This document shows, piece after piece, positions 25,319-33,277 of a DNA stretch of 49,548 nt. Where the stretch lies: positions 1-49,548 of the forward strand of contig JAIRNA010000020.1 of NCBI GenBank assembly GCA_031258305.1. The letters are read 5' to 3'. The notes under the pieces are model-generated. The model saw nothing but the letters and a program-made list of their open reading frames with translations, did not search any database and was not told the origin of the DNA. A program made the position numbers and the translations under genes. Position 1 is the stretch's first letter. Every line of letters begins with the position of its first letter. This DNA is from Treponema sp. Lineage in GTDB: Bacteria; Spirochaetota; Spirochaetia; Treponematales; Breznakiellaceae.

Positions 25319-25445
25319 GTTCAACAACCCGATTGGTTGTTGAACACGTCTCGTAGATTTGGCAAATTTCTTGCAGAAATTCGTCAAATCTGTCGTCTTT
25401 TAGCAAAAGTTGTTCAATAACTAAAGTTATTGAACAACTCTATTA
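25319..25445. repeat. Dispersed palindromic element, copy 2 (long form)
   Basis: Three hairpins in a row: GTTCAACAACC (25319-25329) with its exact complement (25335-25345); an imperfect 16-base pair AGATTTGGCAAATTTC / GAAATTCGTCAAATCT between about 25356 and 25392; and GTTGTTCAATAACT (25409-25422) with its complement (25425-25438), ending TCTATTA. The first and third modules, the GTCTCGYAGATTT linker and the end match copy 1 at 4522-4592. It ends 20 bases before the gatA start codon and would strongly structure any gatC-gatA transcript. Confidence 0.75.
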
Positions 25446-25464
25446 TCTAAAATTGGAGATGAAT

Positions 25465-26958
25465 ATGACATTTGCTTTGCCGGAAGGCTTTTTAGCATAC
25501 CTCAAGGAATGGGAAAAAATCGGCGCTTTTATCGGGAAAGCGGATTTTTTTCTCTCCCCCTTTTCTTCCAAAGAAATTCCTGACTCGGACAGTCCACTGT
25601 CCGGTTTGCCCTTTGCGGTAAAAGACAATATCGCGGTCAAGGGATTGCCTGTCACGTGTGGGTCGCGACTCTTGGAACACGTGAAATCTCCGTTTACCGC
25701 AACCGCCGTTGAAAAACTGGAAGCAAAAGGCGCGCTCATAGCGGGAAAAACCAACCTCGACGAGTTCGGCATGGGATCGTCTACGGACAACTCGGCTCTG
25801 CAAAAGACCTGCAATCCGTGGGACATAAGCAGAGTCGCCGGCGGCTCGTCGGGCGGTTCCGCGGCTGCTGTTGCCGCAGGGCTTGTACCGTTCGCTCTTG
25901 GTTCGGATACCGGTGGATCCGTACGTCAGCCTGCTGCCTTTTGCGGGGTTGTTGGACTAAAGCCCACTTACGGCGCGGTTTCCCGTTTTGGGTTGGTCGC
26001 CTACGCCTCAAGTCTTGAAGGAATCGGCGTTCTCGCTGATACAACGGCGCGGTGCCGAAGCGTGTTTGCCACGATTCAAGGCAAGGACGATAAGGACCAG
26101 ACCTCGCGAGATGCGCCTGCGAAAGCGCCGCCTCTTGATGAAAAACGGGGTCCGCGGATCATCGGTGTGCTTTCCGCTGCTGCGGTTGCAAAGGCGATAA
26201 CGGCAGCGGCCGTCCAAGAAGCCACAAAAGCCGGTGCAGACGCGCTAGAAATAGCTGCTCAAGCCGCAACTTTAGAGCCGGAGATTGCCGAAGGATTTGA
26301 AAAGTCCAAGTCTACGCTCGCCGGTCTCGGACACAGGCTCGTTGATGTGGAAATTCCCAGTCTGAAATATGGCGTTCCAGCGTATTACACCATTGCAACC
26401 GCCGAGGCGAGCGCCAATCTCGCCCGTTTCGATAGTATCCGCTATGGGGCGCGTCCGGATTGGACAGAAAACCCGGATGACCTGATTGACAAAGCGCGGG
26501 AAGCTGGTTTTGGAGACGAGGTGAAGCTCCGTATTCTGCTGGGGACTTTTGTCCTGCGCTCTGGTTTCCAAGACCGCTACTACCTCCGCGCCCAGCGTAT
26601 CCGCGCCGGCATCCGCGCAAGCTTCGAAGCCTTGCTCGGAGACGCGGACTACACAATGTCCGCGCAGATTGACGCCATTCTTTTGCCGGTGTTTCCTACC
26701 CGTGCTTTCGGCCGCGGCGCGCTATCCCTACCGCCCTTCGCGCAGAAGACGGCGGACCTCTACACTTGTTGTGCCAACCTCGCAGGTCTGCCTGCGCTGT
26801 CGTTTCCGGCGTCTGTTGAGGGAGGGCTTCCGGTTGGTATGCAACTGCTTGGGCGCGCGTTTGCTGAGGGCGTACTGTTCGACATTGTTGAGGATTACGA
26901 AAAAGCTCGCCCCTTTCCACATCCGCCGGGATTCAGGGCTTTTTGGGACGCTCTATGA
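25465..26958 (+). CDS. gatA: Aspartyl/glutamyl-tRNA amidotransferase subunit A
   Basis: A 497-residue amidase-signature enzyme, the glutaminase subunit that releases ammonia for tRNA transamidation. The Ser-cisSer-Lys triad region is present: the Lys in AVKDNIAVKGLPVTCGS, and the GGSSGGSAAAVAAG and GSDTGGSVRQPAAFCG serines. GLKPTYGAVSRFGLVAYASSLE is typical GatA. ATG 25465 has GGAG six bases upstream. In-frame TTG 25453 and ATG 25459 are less likely. murG starts in its last codons (ATGA). The link to cell-wall synthesis is probably incidental. Confidence 0.95.
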   Translation: MTFALPEGFLAYLKEWEKIGAFIGKADFFLSPFSSKEIPDSDSPLSGLPFAVKDNIAVKGLPVTCGSRLLEHVKSPFTATAVEKLEAKGALIAGKTNLDEFGMGSSTDNSALQKTCNPWDISRVAGGSSGGSAAAVAAGLVPFALGSDTGGSVRQPAAFCGVVGLKPTYGAVSRFGLVAYASSLEGIGVLADTTARCRSVFATIQGKDDKDQTSRDAPAKAPPLDEKRGPRIIGVLSAAAVAKAITAAAVQEATKAGADALEIAAQAATLEPEIAEGFEKSKSTLAGLGHRLVDVEIPSLKYGVPAYYTIATAEASANLARFDSIRYGARPDWTENPDDLIDKAREAGFGDEVKLRILLGTFVLRSGFQDRYYLRAQRIRAGIRASFEALLGDADYTMSAQIDAILLPVFPTRAFGRGALSLPPFAQKTADLYTCCANLAGLPALSFPASVEGGLPVGMQLLGRAFAEGVLFDIVEDYEKARPFPHPPGFRAFWDAL

Positions 26959-28034
26959 GTAATGGTCCTAAAATAGCGTTTGCGGGCGGTGGAACTGGTG
27001 GACACATCTACCCCGGTCTTGCCGTTGCCGCTAAACTGAAGGAAAAAGGATGCGGCATTTTTTGGATTGGGTCAAACAAAGAATTGGACCGGCGTATCGT
27101 TGAAGGAGCCGACATTCGATTCTTTGGTATTCCATCAGGAAAATTACGGCGCTATTTTTCCTTGCAAAACTTCATCGATATTTTTAGAATAATAGCAGGA
27201 TTCTTCGCGGCGCGTCAAATTCTCAAAAAGGAAAAACCGTTTTTGCTCTTTTCCAAAGGTGGATTCGTGAGTGTCCCACCAGTAATTGCGGCGTTTTCCC
27301 TAAATATTCCGGTTTTTACCCATGAATCCGACTTCAGCCCCGGACTTGCTACAAAAATTAACAGTTTCTTTTCAAAAAAAATACTGGTTTCTTACGGCGA
27401 GACTGTTTCCAAATTCAAGCCCAGGATGGGAAAGAAAATCGCAATAACCGGCAATCCTGTGCGCCAAATATTCCGTTCCGCGGATGCTGAGGTGGGACGG
27501 CGCTTTTTAGGCATTGAAAAACAACCAATTCTCCTTGTTTTAGGTGGCAGTCAAGGCGCAAAGGAAATTAACAACATTGTGACGGATAATCTTGACACAC
27601 TTACCCGTTTTTATATGGTTGTTCACCAGACAGGCGCGATGGATGCCGAAAAAACGCCGCCCGGTTCCCTTCGTTACAAACCGTTTCAATACATAGGGGA
27701 AGAGATGCCTCACATACTCGCGGCCGCAACCCTTGTTTTGAGCAGAAGTGGGGCAGGTACCGTGTGGGAATGTGCGACCGTGGGCAAGCCTATGCTTCTT
27801 GTTCCACTCCGCGGGTCCGGTACTCGTGGCGACCAGGTGGAAAACGCGCTATTCTTTGAGCGGGCAGGCGCGGCCATAGTTCAAACAGACGCAAAATCCA
27901 TCACTCAAACCATTGTTTCGCTTGCGGAAGACGAGTCTAAACTTCGCACCATGTCCGTATCAGCTATGAAGATAGGCGCTATTGACGGTTCCGAGGAGAT
28001 TGCGCGGCTGATTGCTAATTTTAGAAGTAATTGA
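26955..28034 (+). CDS. murG: UDP-GlcNAc:undecaprenyl-PP-MurNAc-pentapeptide GlcNAc transferase
   Basis: A 359-residue GT28 enzyme making lipid II at the inner face of the cytoplasmic membrane. Visible motifs are GGGTGGHIYPGLAVA (G loop 1), THESDFSPG, GNPVR, GGSQGAKEIN (G loop 3), SRSGAGTVWE and GDQVENA (UDP-GlcNAc contacts). There is a hydrophobic basic patch near LQNFIDIFRIIAGFF for membrane contact. The start is the ATG at 26955 inside the gatA stop (ATGA). An upstream in-frame start at 26943 is unnecessary. Its 3' end overlaps the convergent lipoprotein gene by 14 bases. Confidence 0.95.
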   Translation: MSNGPKIAFAGGGTGGHIYPGLAVAAKLKEKGCGIFWIGSNKELDRRIVEGADIRFFGIPSGKLRRYFSLQNFIDIFRIIAGFFAARQILKKEKPFLLFSKGGFVSVPPVIAAFSLNIPVFTHESDFSPGLATKINSFFSKKILVSYGETVSKFKPRMGKKIAITGNPVRQIFRSADAEVGRRFLGIEKQPILLVLGGSQGAKEINNIVTDNLDTLTRFYMVVHQTGAMDAEKTPPGSLRYKPFQYIGEEMPHILAAATLVLSRSGAGTVWECATVGKPMLLVPLRGSGTRGDQVENALFFERAGAAIVQTDAKSITQTIVSLAEDESKLRTMSVSAMKIGAIDGSEEIARLIANFRSN

Positions 28035-28731
28035 AAAAATTATTTTTGATGTGTATAATCGCGGACGCTTGCTCCCGCGTGGGTTCCTCAGACGGATTCA
28101 CGCCGAATAGTAGTGTGTTTATCTGAAGAACGAGGATATTTTTGTCTACAGATACTAGTGTCAAAAAGTCAAACGTTTCGCTGTCCATTCCATCTTCCTG
28201 CGTAATGCGGCGTTTTATCCAGAAATCGTCCTCTTTTATAATACCTTCGAAGTTTGCGTCATAAAACGCTTTAACCGCTTCTTCAAAGAAAGCGCCGTAT
28301 TCCGCGTCTGGATAGATTTTGATATTGCGAGTGAGACTTTTTTGAACGCGGCTTGCGATTAACAAGGGGAAATCCTTCTCAACGTCTCCAGTCAATTGAC
28401 TGAGGACGTTGAGATCATTGCCAATCTGTCTGCTGACGAAAAGGTATTTACCACGGTATTGGGGTAGATTCTCGATGTTTTCTCCATTAAAATACGCAGT
28501 CACCCATAGAGGAATGTCCCGCCGAGAACTATCTTTGTAATCGAGCACGTCGGCAAGAAAGGCATTTTTTGCCGAAATTTGCTGGGTGGATGCTGGCGGC
28601 GTCCACGGGAGAATGGGCGACTTCACTTCCTCTGTGGCGCAGGCGGCGAGAAATAGGCAGACCCCCATTTTCAGGGAGTCTTTTAGGAGCGCACATCCGT
28701 TTTTGTACAAGACCGATAGTTTTCTACACAT
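28021..28731 (-). CDS. Putative lipoprotein of unknown function
   Basis: A 236-residue product with a late lipobox, FLAAC, near residues 27-31, followed by ATEEVKSPILPW. If ATG 28731 is used, the pre-lipobox region is long and basic (MCRKLSVLYKNG). The in-frame ATG at codon 22 would leave only nine residues. The mature part is alpha/beta (DIPLWVTAYFNGENIENLP, KYLFVSRQIGNDLNVL, then TFDFLTLVSVDKNILVLQINTLL). The pattern resembles small treponemal lipoproteins, but I recognise no named family. It overlaps the end of parE by eight bases and should be co-transcribed with it. It also overlaps the 3' end of the convergent murG. Confidence 0.7.
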   Translation of the reverse strand: MCRKLSVLYKNGCALLKDSLKMGVCLFLAACATEEVKSPILPWTPPASTQQISAKNAFLADVLDYKDSSRRDIPLWVTAYFNGENIENLPQYRGKYLFVSRQIGNDLNVLSQLTGDVEKDFPLLIASRVQKSLTRNIKIYPDAEYGAFFEEAVKAFYDANFEGIIKEDDFWIKRRITQEDGMDSETFDFLTLVSVDKNILVLQINTLLFGVNPSEEPTREQASAIIHIKNNFFNYF

Positions 28732-30556
28732 CTTCTACCAGATTACCCATAATGTAATCTCGACGGTCTGGAGTGTTTTTACCCATATAAAAATTCAGCA
28801 CCTGAGGTACGGATTTAAGAGCGTTCACTGCCACTGGTACAAGGCGGATATCTTTGCCGATGAACTGACCGAATTCTTTGGGGCTGATTTCGCCGAGTCC
28901 TTTGAAACGAGTTACCTCATTCTGACTGCCTAGCGCCTTGATAGCGTCGTCTCGTTCCTGCGCCGTGTAGCAGTAGCGGGTTTCTTTCCTTGTCCGCACA
29001 CGAAAGAGCGGCGTTTCAAGGATAAAAACACGTCCGCTTGTTACCAGTTCCTCGAAATATGTAAGGAAAAAGGTTAACAGCAGGTTGCGGATATGGAAAC
29101 CGTCAAAGTCTGCATCCGTAGCGATCACGATTTTCGCGTAACGTAAGCCCGTTAGGTCGTTTTCTATGCCGAGCGCCATCATCAGATTGTAGAGTTCCGT
29201 ATTTTTGTAGATAGCCACTTTTTTCTTACCGAACATATTTTCCGGCTTGCCTCGCAGAGAAAAGATCGCCTGCGTCTTTACGTCTCGGCTTGAGACCATT
29301 GATCCGGCGGCCGAGTCACCTTCCGTGAGGAAAATCATAGAATTTTCACCCAGTAGTCCGTCTTCAAAGTGATATTTGCAATCCTTCAACTTAGGGATTT
29401 TCAAGGATATTTTTTTCGCGGCTTCCCGCGCCTCTTTTTTCACCACGTTAAGCTCTGTACGGAGTCTTTCATTGGCGATGATTTTCTGCTCAAGTAATCT
29501 CGCGGATTCGACATTCTTATGGAGCCAGTCCTCCACAGCGTCCTTGACTTCTTGTACAACGGCCGCCCGTATGTCCGAATTGCCGAGCTTGTTCTTAGTC
29601 TGGCTCTCGAACACCGGGTTCTTGAGCTTTATGGCTATAGCCGCGATAGATCCCTCTCGTATGTCTTCGCTCTTGTAGTCCTTCTTGAAAAACGCCTGAG
29701 CGCCTTTCAAGAAGCCTTCTTTGAAAGACGATAAATGCGTACCGCCATCGCTTGTGAACTGCCCGTTGACAAAAGAAAAATACTCTTCGCTGTAGTTGTT
29801 GGTATGGGTGAAGGCGAATTCGAGGCGTTCTGCTTTGTAGTAGCCGAGCGGGTAGAGGTTTTGCTCGCCGGTTTCCTCTGTGAGCAAGTCGAAAAGACCG
29901 CGTTCCGATGCATAGGACTTACCGTTGAAAGTGAGGATGAGGCCTGTGTTGAGGTACGCGTAATTGCGGATACGTTTTTCGATGAATTCGAAGTTGAATT
30001 CGTATTTACCGAAAATTTCTACGTCAGGTGTGAATTCGACAAATGTACCATTTTTTTCGAGGCTTTCTCCTTTTTTGCTGTCTACAAGCTCACCACGCCG
30101 AAACACGGCAGAGGCGTATTCGCCGTCCCGCACGGACACAACTCGGAAGTGTGACGATAAGGCGTTGACGGCTTTTGTCCCAACGCCATTGAGTCCTACA
30201 GAAAATTGGAATACATCGTCATTGTATTTCGCGCCGGTGTTAATAATGGATACGCACTCAACGAGTTTGCCAAGCGGTATACCGCGCCCATAATCTCTCA
30301 CGCGGGCAGTTCCGTTCTGTATGTCAACTTCGATAGTTTTCCCATTACCCATAATAAATTCGTCAATTCCGTTGTCGATAACTTCCTTGAGTAGCACGTA
30401 GACACCGTCATCCGGGTTGGAACCATCTCCCAGCCTGCCGATATACATTCCGGTTCTCAGTCGTATGTGCTCCAAAGAAGAAAGGGTCTTTATTTTTGAT
30501 TCGTCGTAAACCGCGGTTCGCACGGCCTGCGTTCTTATATTGTTCTGTTTTGCCAT
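28724..30556 (-). CDS. parE: DNA topoisomerase IV / gyrase-type subunit B
   Basis: A 610-residue type IIA topoisomerase ATPase subunit. The GHKL site reads KEVIDNGIDEFIMGN, RDYGRGIPLGK and VGLNGVGTKAVNALS. The TOPRIM region has FLTEGDSAAGSM, LRGKPENMF and VIATDADFDGFHIRNLL (acidic metal site). The DADFDGFH variant, the short length and the ending PDRRDYIMGNLVEDV favour ParE over GyrB. No parC is adjacent downstream; the lipoprotein gene follows. The promoter is consensus and the leader only about 4 bases, with no Shine-Dalgarno. Confidence 0.88.
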   Translation of the reverse strand: MAKQNNIRTQAVRTAVYDESKIKTLSSLEHIRLRTGMYIGRLGDGSNPDDGVYVLLKEVIDNGIDEFIMGNGKTIEVDIQNGTARVRDYGRGIPLGKLVECVSIINTGAKYNDDVFQFSVGLNGVGTKAVNALSSHFRVVSVRDGEYASAVFRRGELVDSKKGESLEKNGTFVEFTPDVEIFGKYEFNFEFIEKRIRNYAYLNTGLILTFNGKSYASERGLFDLLTEETGEQNLYPLGYYKAERLEFAFTHTNNYSEEYFSFVNGQFTSDGGTHLSSFKEGFLKGAQAFFKKDYKSEDIREGSIAAIAIKLKNPVFESQTKNKLGNSDIRAAVVQEVKDAVEDWLHKNVESARLLEQKIIANERLRTELNVVKKEAREAAKKISLKIPKLKDCKYHFEDGLLGENSMIFLTEGDSAAGSMVSSRDVKTQAIFSLRGKPENMFGKKKVAIYKNTELYNLMMALGIENDLTGLRYAKIVIATDADFDGFHIRNLLLTFFLTYFEELVTSGRVFILETPLFRVRTRKETRYCYTAQERDDAIKALGSQNEVTRFKGLGEISPKEFGQFIGKDIRLVPVAVNALKSVPQVLNFYMGKNTPDRRDYIMGNLVEDV

Positions 30557-30567
30557 AATTAAAATTT

Positions 30568-30596
30568 AGTATACGGAATTCAACGGTTTTTGTCAA
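30568..30596 (-). promoter_or_regulatory. Promoter of parE
   Basis: Minus strand TTGACA (30596-30591), 17 bases, TATACT (30573-30568), then 11 bases to the ATG. The expected leader is about 4 bases. Confidence 0.7.
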
Positions 30597-30639
30597 TTTA
30601 TTGTAATTTTGTGAGCGACCATTTTTTCATCAAATCAGC

Positions 30640-30668
30640 TTGACAATTCTCACAAAGAGACTCAAAAT
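30640..30668 (+). promoter_or_regulatory. Promoter of tatD
   Basis: TTGACA (30640-30645), 17 bases, CAAAAT (30663-30668), then 7 bases to ATG 30676. It lies back to back with the parE promoter, the two -35 boxes about 44 bases apart. Confidence 0.5.
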
Positions 30669-30675
30669 AGGAAAT

Positions 30676-31461
30676 ATGCTTATTGATATAGGGGTAAATC
30701 TCACTCATCCGTCCTTTGACAAGGACAGGGATGCGGTGGTAGCGGCGGCTGAAAAGGCAGGCGTTTGTCCACTTATCGTCACCGGAACGAACGTAGAGGA
30801 AAGCCGTAAGGCGCGAGACTACGCGGTCAGTTTGCAGGGAAAATGTTTTGCGACCGCCGGTGTACATCCGCATAACGCAAATGTTTGCGGCGCGGATACT
30901 ATACCCTGGTTAAGGGAACTGTCGCAATTCCCCGAAGTAGTTGCCATAGGCGAATGTGGCTTGGATTATAACCGGGACTATTCGCCGCGCCCGGTTCAGA
31001 GAAAATGGTTTGAGAAGCAGATTCTATTGGCTTGTGAACTCAATATGCCGCTCTTCCTGCACGAGCGGGATGCTTTCGATGACTTTACTACCATTCTCGA
31101 ACAAAATTGTCCTAAAACAGTCAAAAAAGTCGCGCATTGTTTCACCGGCGGGGAGAAAGAACTGTTCAAGTACTTGGAGATGGATTGTTACATCGGGATC
31201 ACTGGATGGATATGCGATGAGCGCCGCGGCTTACATATTCAGCCATTACTCAAACACATACCGGCGGATAGACTTTTGCTCGAGACGGACGCTCCGTTTC
31301 TCACGCCTCGTTCCCTACCCCATGCGCGGAACCGCAACATGCCGGCGAATTTGGTTCATATAGCGGAAACAGCGTCCGCGGCTCTCGGCAAGGACTTTGC
31401 GAAACTATCCATAGAGACGTTCCAAAACAGTTGTGAATTCTTCGGAATCGACTGCAAATGA
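30676..31461 (+). CDS. tatD: TatD family metal-dependent hydrolase/DNase
   Basis: A 261-residue TIM-barrel TatD protein. Motifs: MLIDIGVNLTHPSF at the start (here the usual metal HxH is the VNLTH type seen in E. coli TatD), AGVHPHNA, IGECGLDYNRD (bridging Glu), LFLHERDA, HCFTG and LLLETDAPFL (metal Asp). TatD enzymes are 3'-5' exonucleases / D-aminoacyl-tRNA-deacylase-like hydrolases linked to DNA repair. ATG 30676 gives the classical N-terminus. An earlier in-frame TTG lies on the -35 box. There is no Shine-Dalgarno, so initiation is probably leaderless. Confidence 0.93.
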   Translation: MLIDIGVNLTHPSFDKDRDAVVAAAEKAGVCPLIVTGTNVEESRKARDYAVSLQGKCFATAGVHPHNANVCGADTIPWLRELSQFPEVVAIGECGLDYNRDYSPRPVQRKWFEKQILLACELNMPLFLHERDAFDDFTTILEQNCPKTVKKVAHCFTGGEKELFKYLEMDCYIGITGWICDERRGLHIQPLLKHIPADRLLLETDAPFLTPRSLPHARNRNMPANLVHIAETASAALGKDFAKLSIETFQNSCEFFGIDCK

Positions 31462-31617
31462 ACGCTTTTTTAAAGGCCTTCTGAAAAACATTCCGAATTT
31501 TGCTTGACCTATTGCATGACATACTTTTTAGAACACCATCCTTATTTATAATTACCCTCTTGTTTTTCAAAGAATTGTATGTTACTATGTATGCAACAAA
31601 TATTTATGAGGTATAAT

Positions 31618-32100
31618 ATGAAACGAATTTCTGTTTTATTCGCAATAGGACTCCTTGCCCTAGGCGGGGTCTTCGCACAGACAAAAGGTTCCACCATGTA
31701 CGTCGCGGTAAAAACGGCGTCGCTCAAATCTTCTATGTGGTTTTTCGCACCAACCTTAAAACCTACCCTCGCTTATGGAACTGTAGTTACTATTCTCGCT
31801 GTGAACGGGAAATGGGTCGAGGTTCAACCCATTTCTTCACAGGTCAGAGGATGGATACAAACGGCGAATTTGACGAGTAAACGCATCACAGCTACCAGTA
31901 GTTCGACTTCCGCGTCGGCAAGGGAAATTGCCTTAGCAGGAAAAGGATTCAACGAGGAAGTTGAAAATACCTATAGATCGGAAAATACGAACCTTGACTA
32001 TGGACTTGTCGATGAAATGGAAAAGCTCGTTGTTCCGGATGCGCTTTTGAAAAATTTCATTGACGAAGGTCGGCTCAAGGACGATAGTGGAGGAGCGTAA
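31618..32100 (+). CDS. Secreted SH3b-domain protein
   Basis: A 160-residue exported protein: signal peptide MKRISVLFAIGLLALGGVFAQ (about 1-20), then a bacterial SH3 domain (about 25-90; MYVAVKTASLKSS, LAYGTVVTILAVNGKWVEVQ, VRGWIQTANLT). A Ser/Thr linker and a helical tail (EVENTYRSENTNLDYGLVDEM) follow. SH3b domains often bind peptidoglycan stem peptides. ATG 31618 has a GAGG site 8 bases upstream; in-frame ATGs further 5' lack sites. Its TAA overlaps the ATG of the M48 protease lipoprotein (TAATG), so the two products are probably made together and act in the periplasm. Confidence 0.85.
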   Translation: MKRISVLFAIGLLALGGVFAQTKGSTMYVAVKTASLKSSMWFFAPTLKPTLAYGTVVTILAVNGKWVEVQPISSQVRGWIQTANLTSKRITATSSSTSASAREIALAGKGFNEEVENTYRSENTNLDYGLVDEMEKLVVPDALLKNFIDEGRLKDDSGGA

Positions 32101-33107
32101 TGAAACATATTGCATTTGGTTTGATATGTTGTTTAACGCTAACATATGCTGGTTGTGTGGGCATGGTACGTATTAATCCGACTAGAGTTGCGGCCGACGC
32201 TACACAGGGTGAAATTTCCGGTGATAAGAGCGACGCGTCCGTCAGTAGATCATCCACAGGTAAAAACGCTTCCTCCACCAGCACAGGTGGAACGTCGTCA
32301 GCTGTAGATTTCGACACGGTCGTTAGCGATGCCCTCAATAGGATGGACAACGCTTTTAAAGCAAGCGAAGAAATCACCCCGGCTGAAGAATACTACATCG
32401 GACGGGCGGTCGCGGCAAATATTTTTTCAAAATACAGAATCTACGCTGATAACCCGGCGTTGATCGCCTACATCAATGAAATACTAATGGTTCTGGCTAT
32501 TAATTCACCGCGTCCGGACATCTACAATGGGTACCACGCGGTTGTGCTTGACAGTCAAGAAATCAATGCGTTCTCTACGCCCGGCGGACACATCTTTATT
32601 ACTCGTGGGCTTTTGGCATGCGCTAATTCCGAAGACGCTCTGGCCGCGGTGCTTGCCCACGAGCTGGCGCATATTCAACTCCATCACGGCATCGATTCGG
32701 TGGAGGATCATCGATTTACCGGAGCGCTCCACGACGCGGCCGCTTATGCGGCGGGTATCGCTATGGAGGCTGCGGGCGTCCCCGAACTAACGCGGATTTT
32801 TGACAGCTCCATTCGGGAAATGGTGACTACTATGATTACCAACGGCTATACCCAAGATCAAGAATTCCAGGCGGATACGGCTACACTTTCTCTCTTGTCG
32901 GACGCGGGCTACAGACCTTCGGCAATCGTTGATATGCTCAACGCCTTGAAACAGAATGCCCAAGGGCAAAGCGGCGGTTTCGGAAAAACTCACCCATCAG
33001 CTGATAGCCGCATAAACAACGTCAACAAATCCATCTCTACATATCAGTCGTCCGACACCGTTCAGTTCCGTAAAACGCGATTTGATGCATTGAAAAAACA
33101 GCTCTAA
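32100..33107 (+). CDS. M48 family metalloprotease lipoprotein
   Basis: A 335-residue lipoprotein (TYAGC, C19) with a Ser/Thr-rich linker (40-68) and an M48 zinc protease domain of the BepA/LoiP type. It shows INAFSTPGGHIFITRGL, the zinc motif H187-E188-LA-H191 (AHELAHIQLHH), the third ligand E255 in QEFQAD and the late KTHPSADSRI. Such enzymes sit in the periplasm at the outer membrane and clear misfolded outer-membrane proteins. No TPR domain is attached. The ribosome binding site GGAGG lies inside the SH3b gene end. It ends before a long inverted repeat. Confidence 0.92.
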   Translation: MKHIAFGLICCLTLTYAGCVGMVRINPTRVAADATQGEISGDKSDASVSRSSTGKNASSTSTGGTSSAVDFDTVVSDALNRMDNAFKASEEITPAEEYYIGRAVAANIFSKYRIYADNPALIAYINEILMVLAINSPRPDIYNGYHAVVLDSQEINAFSTPGGHIFITRGLLACANSEDALAAVLAHELAHIQLHHGIDSVEDHRFTGALHDAAAYAAGIAMEAAGVPELTRIFDSSIREMVTTMITNGYTQDQEFQADTATLSLLSDAGYRPSAIVDMLNALKQNAQGQSGGFGKTHPSADSRINNVNKSISTYQSSDTVQFRKTRFDALKKQL

Positions 33108-33154
33108 CCGTAAACAGTGTGCAACGATAACGAGACTTGTTTAGAAAGCTTCAG

Positions 33155-33213
33155 GTGTTTTAAAAGTACGATAACTATTTTATGTGGGTACTAAAATCAT
33201 ACTTTTAAAACAC
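33155..33213. terminator. Long inverted repeat between convergent genes
   Basis: Perfect 14-base arms GTGTTTTAAAAGTA (33155-33168) and complement (33200-33213), plus three more pairs after one mismatch, around a loop of about 31 bases. It lies between the M48 gene and the hslU stop. It could terminate both strands or be a protein-binding palindrome. Confidence 0.5.
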
Positions 33214-33277
33214 TCGAATTTTAGAAAATCTGATTATCAACCTCCACCTTATCTGACTCCTGAAACACAGCACCCGC

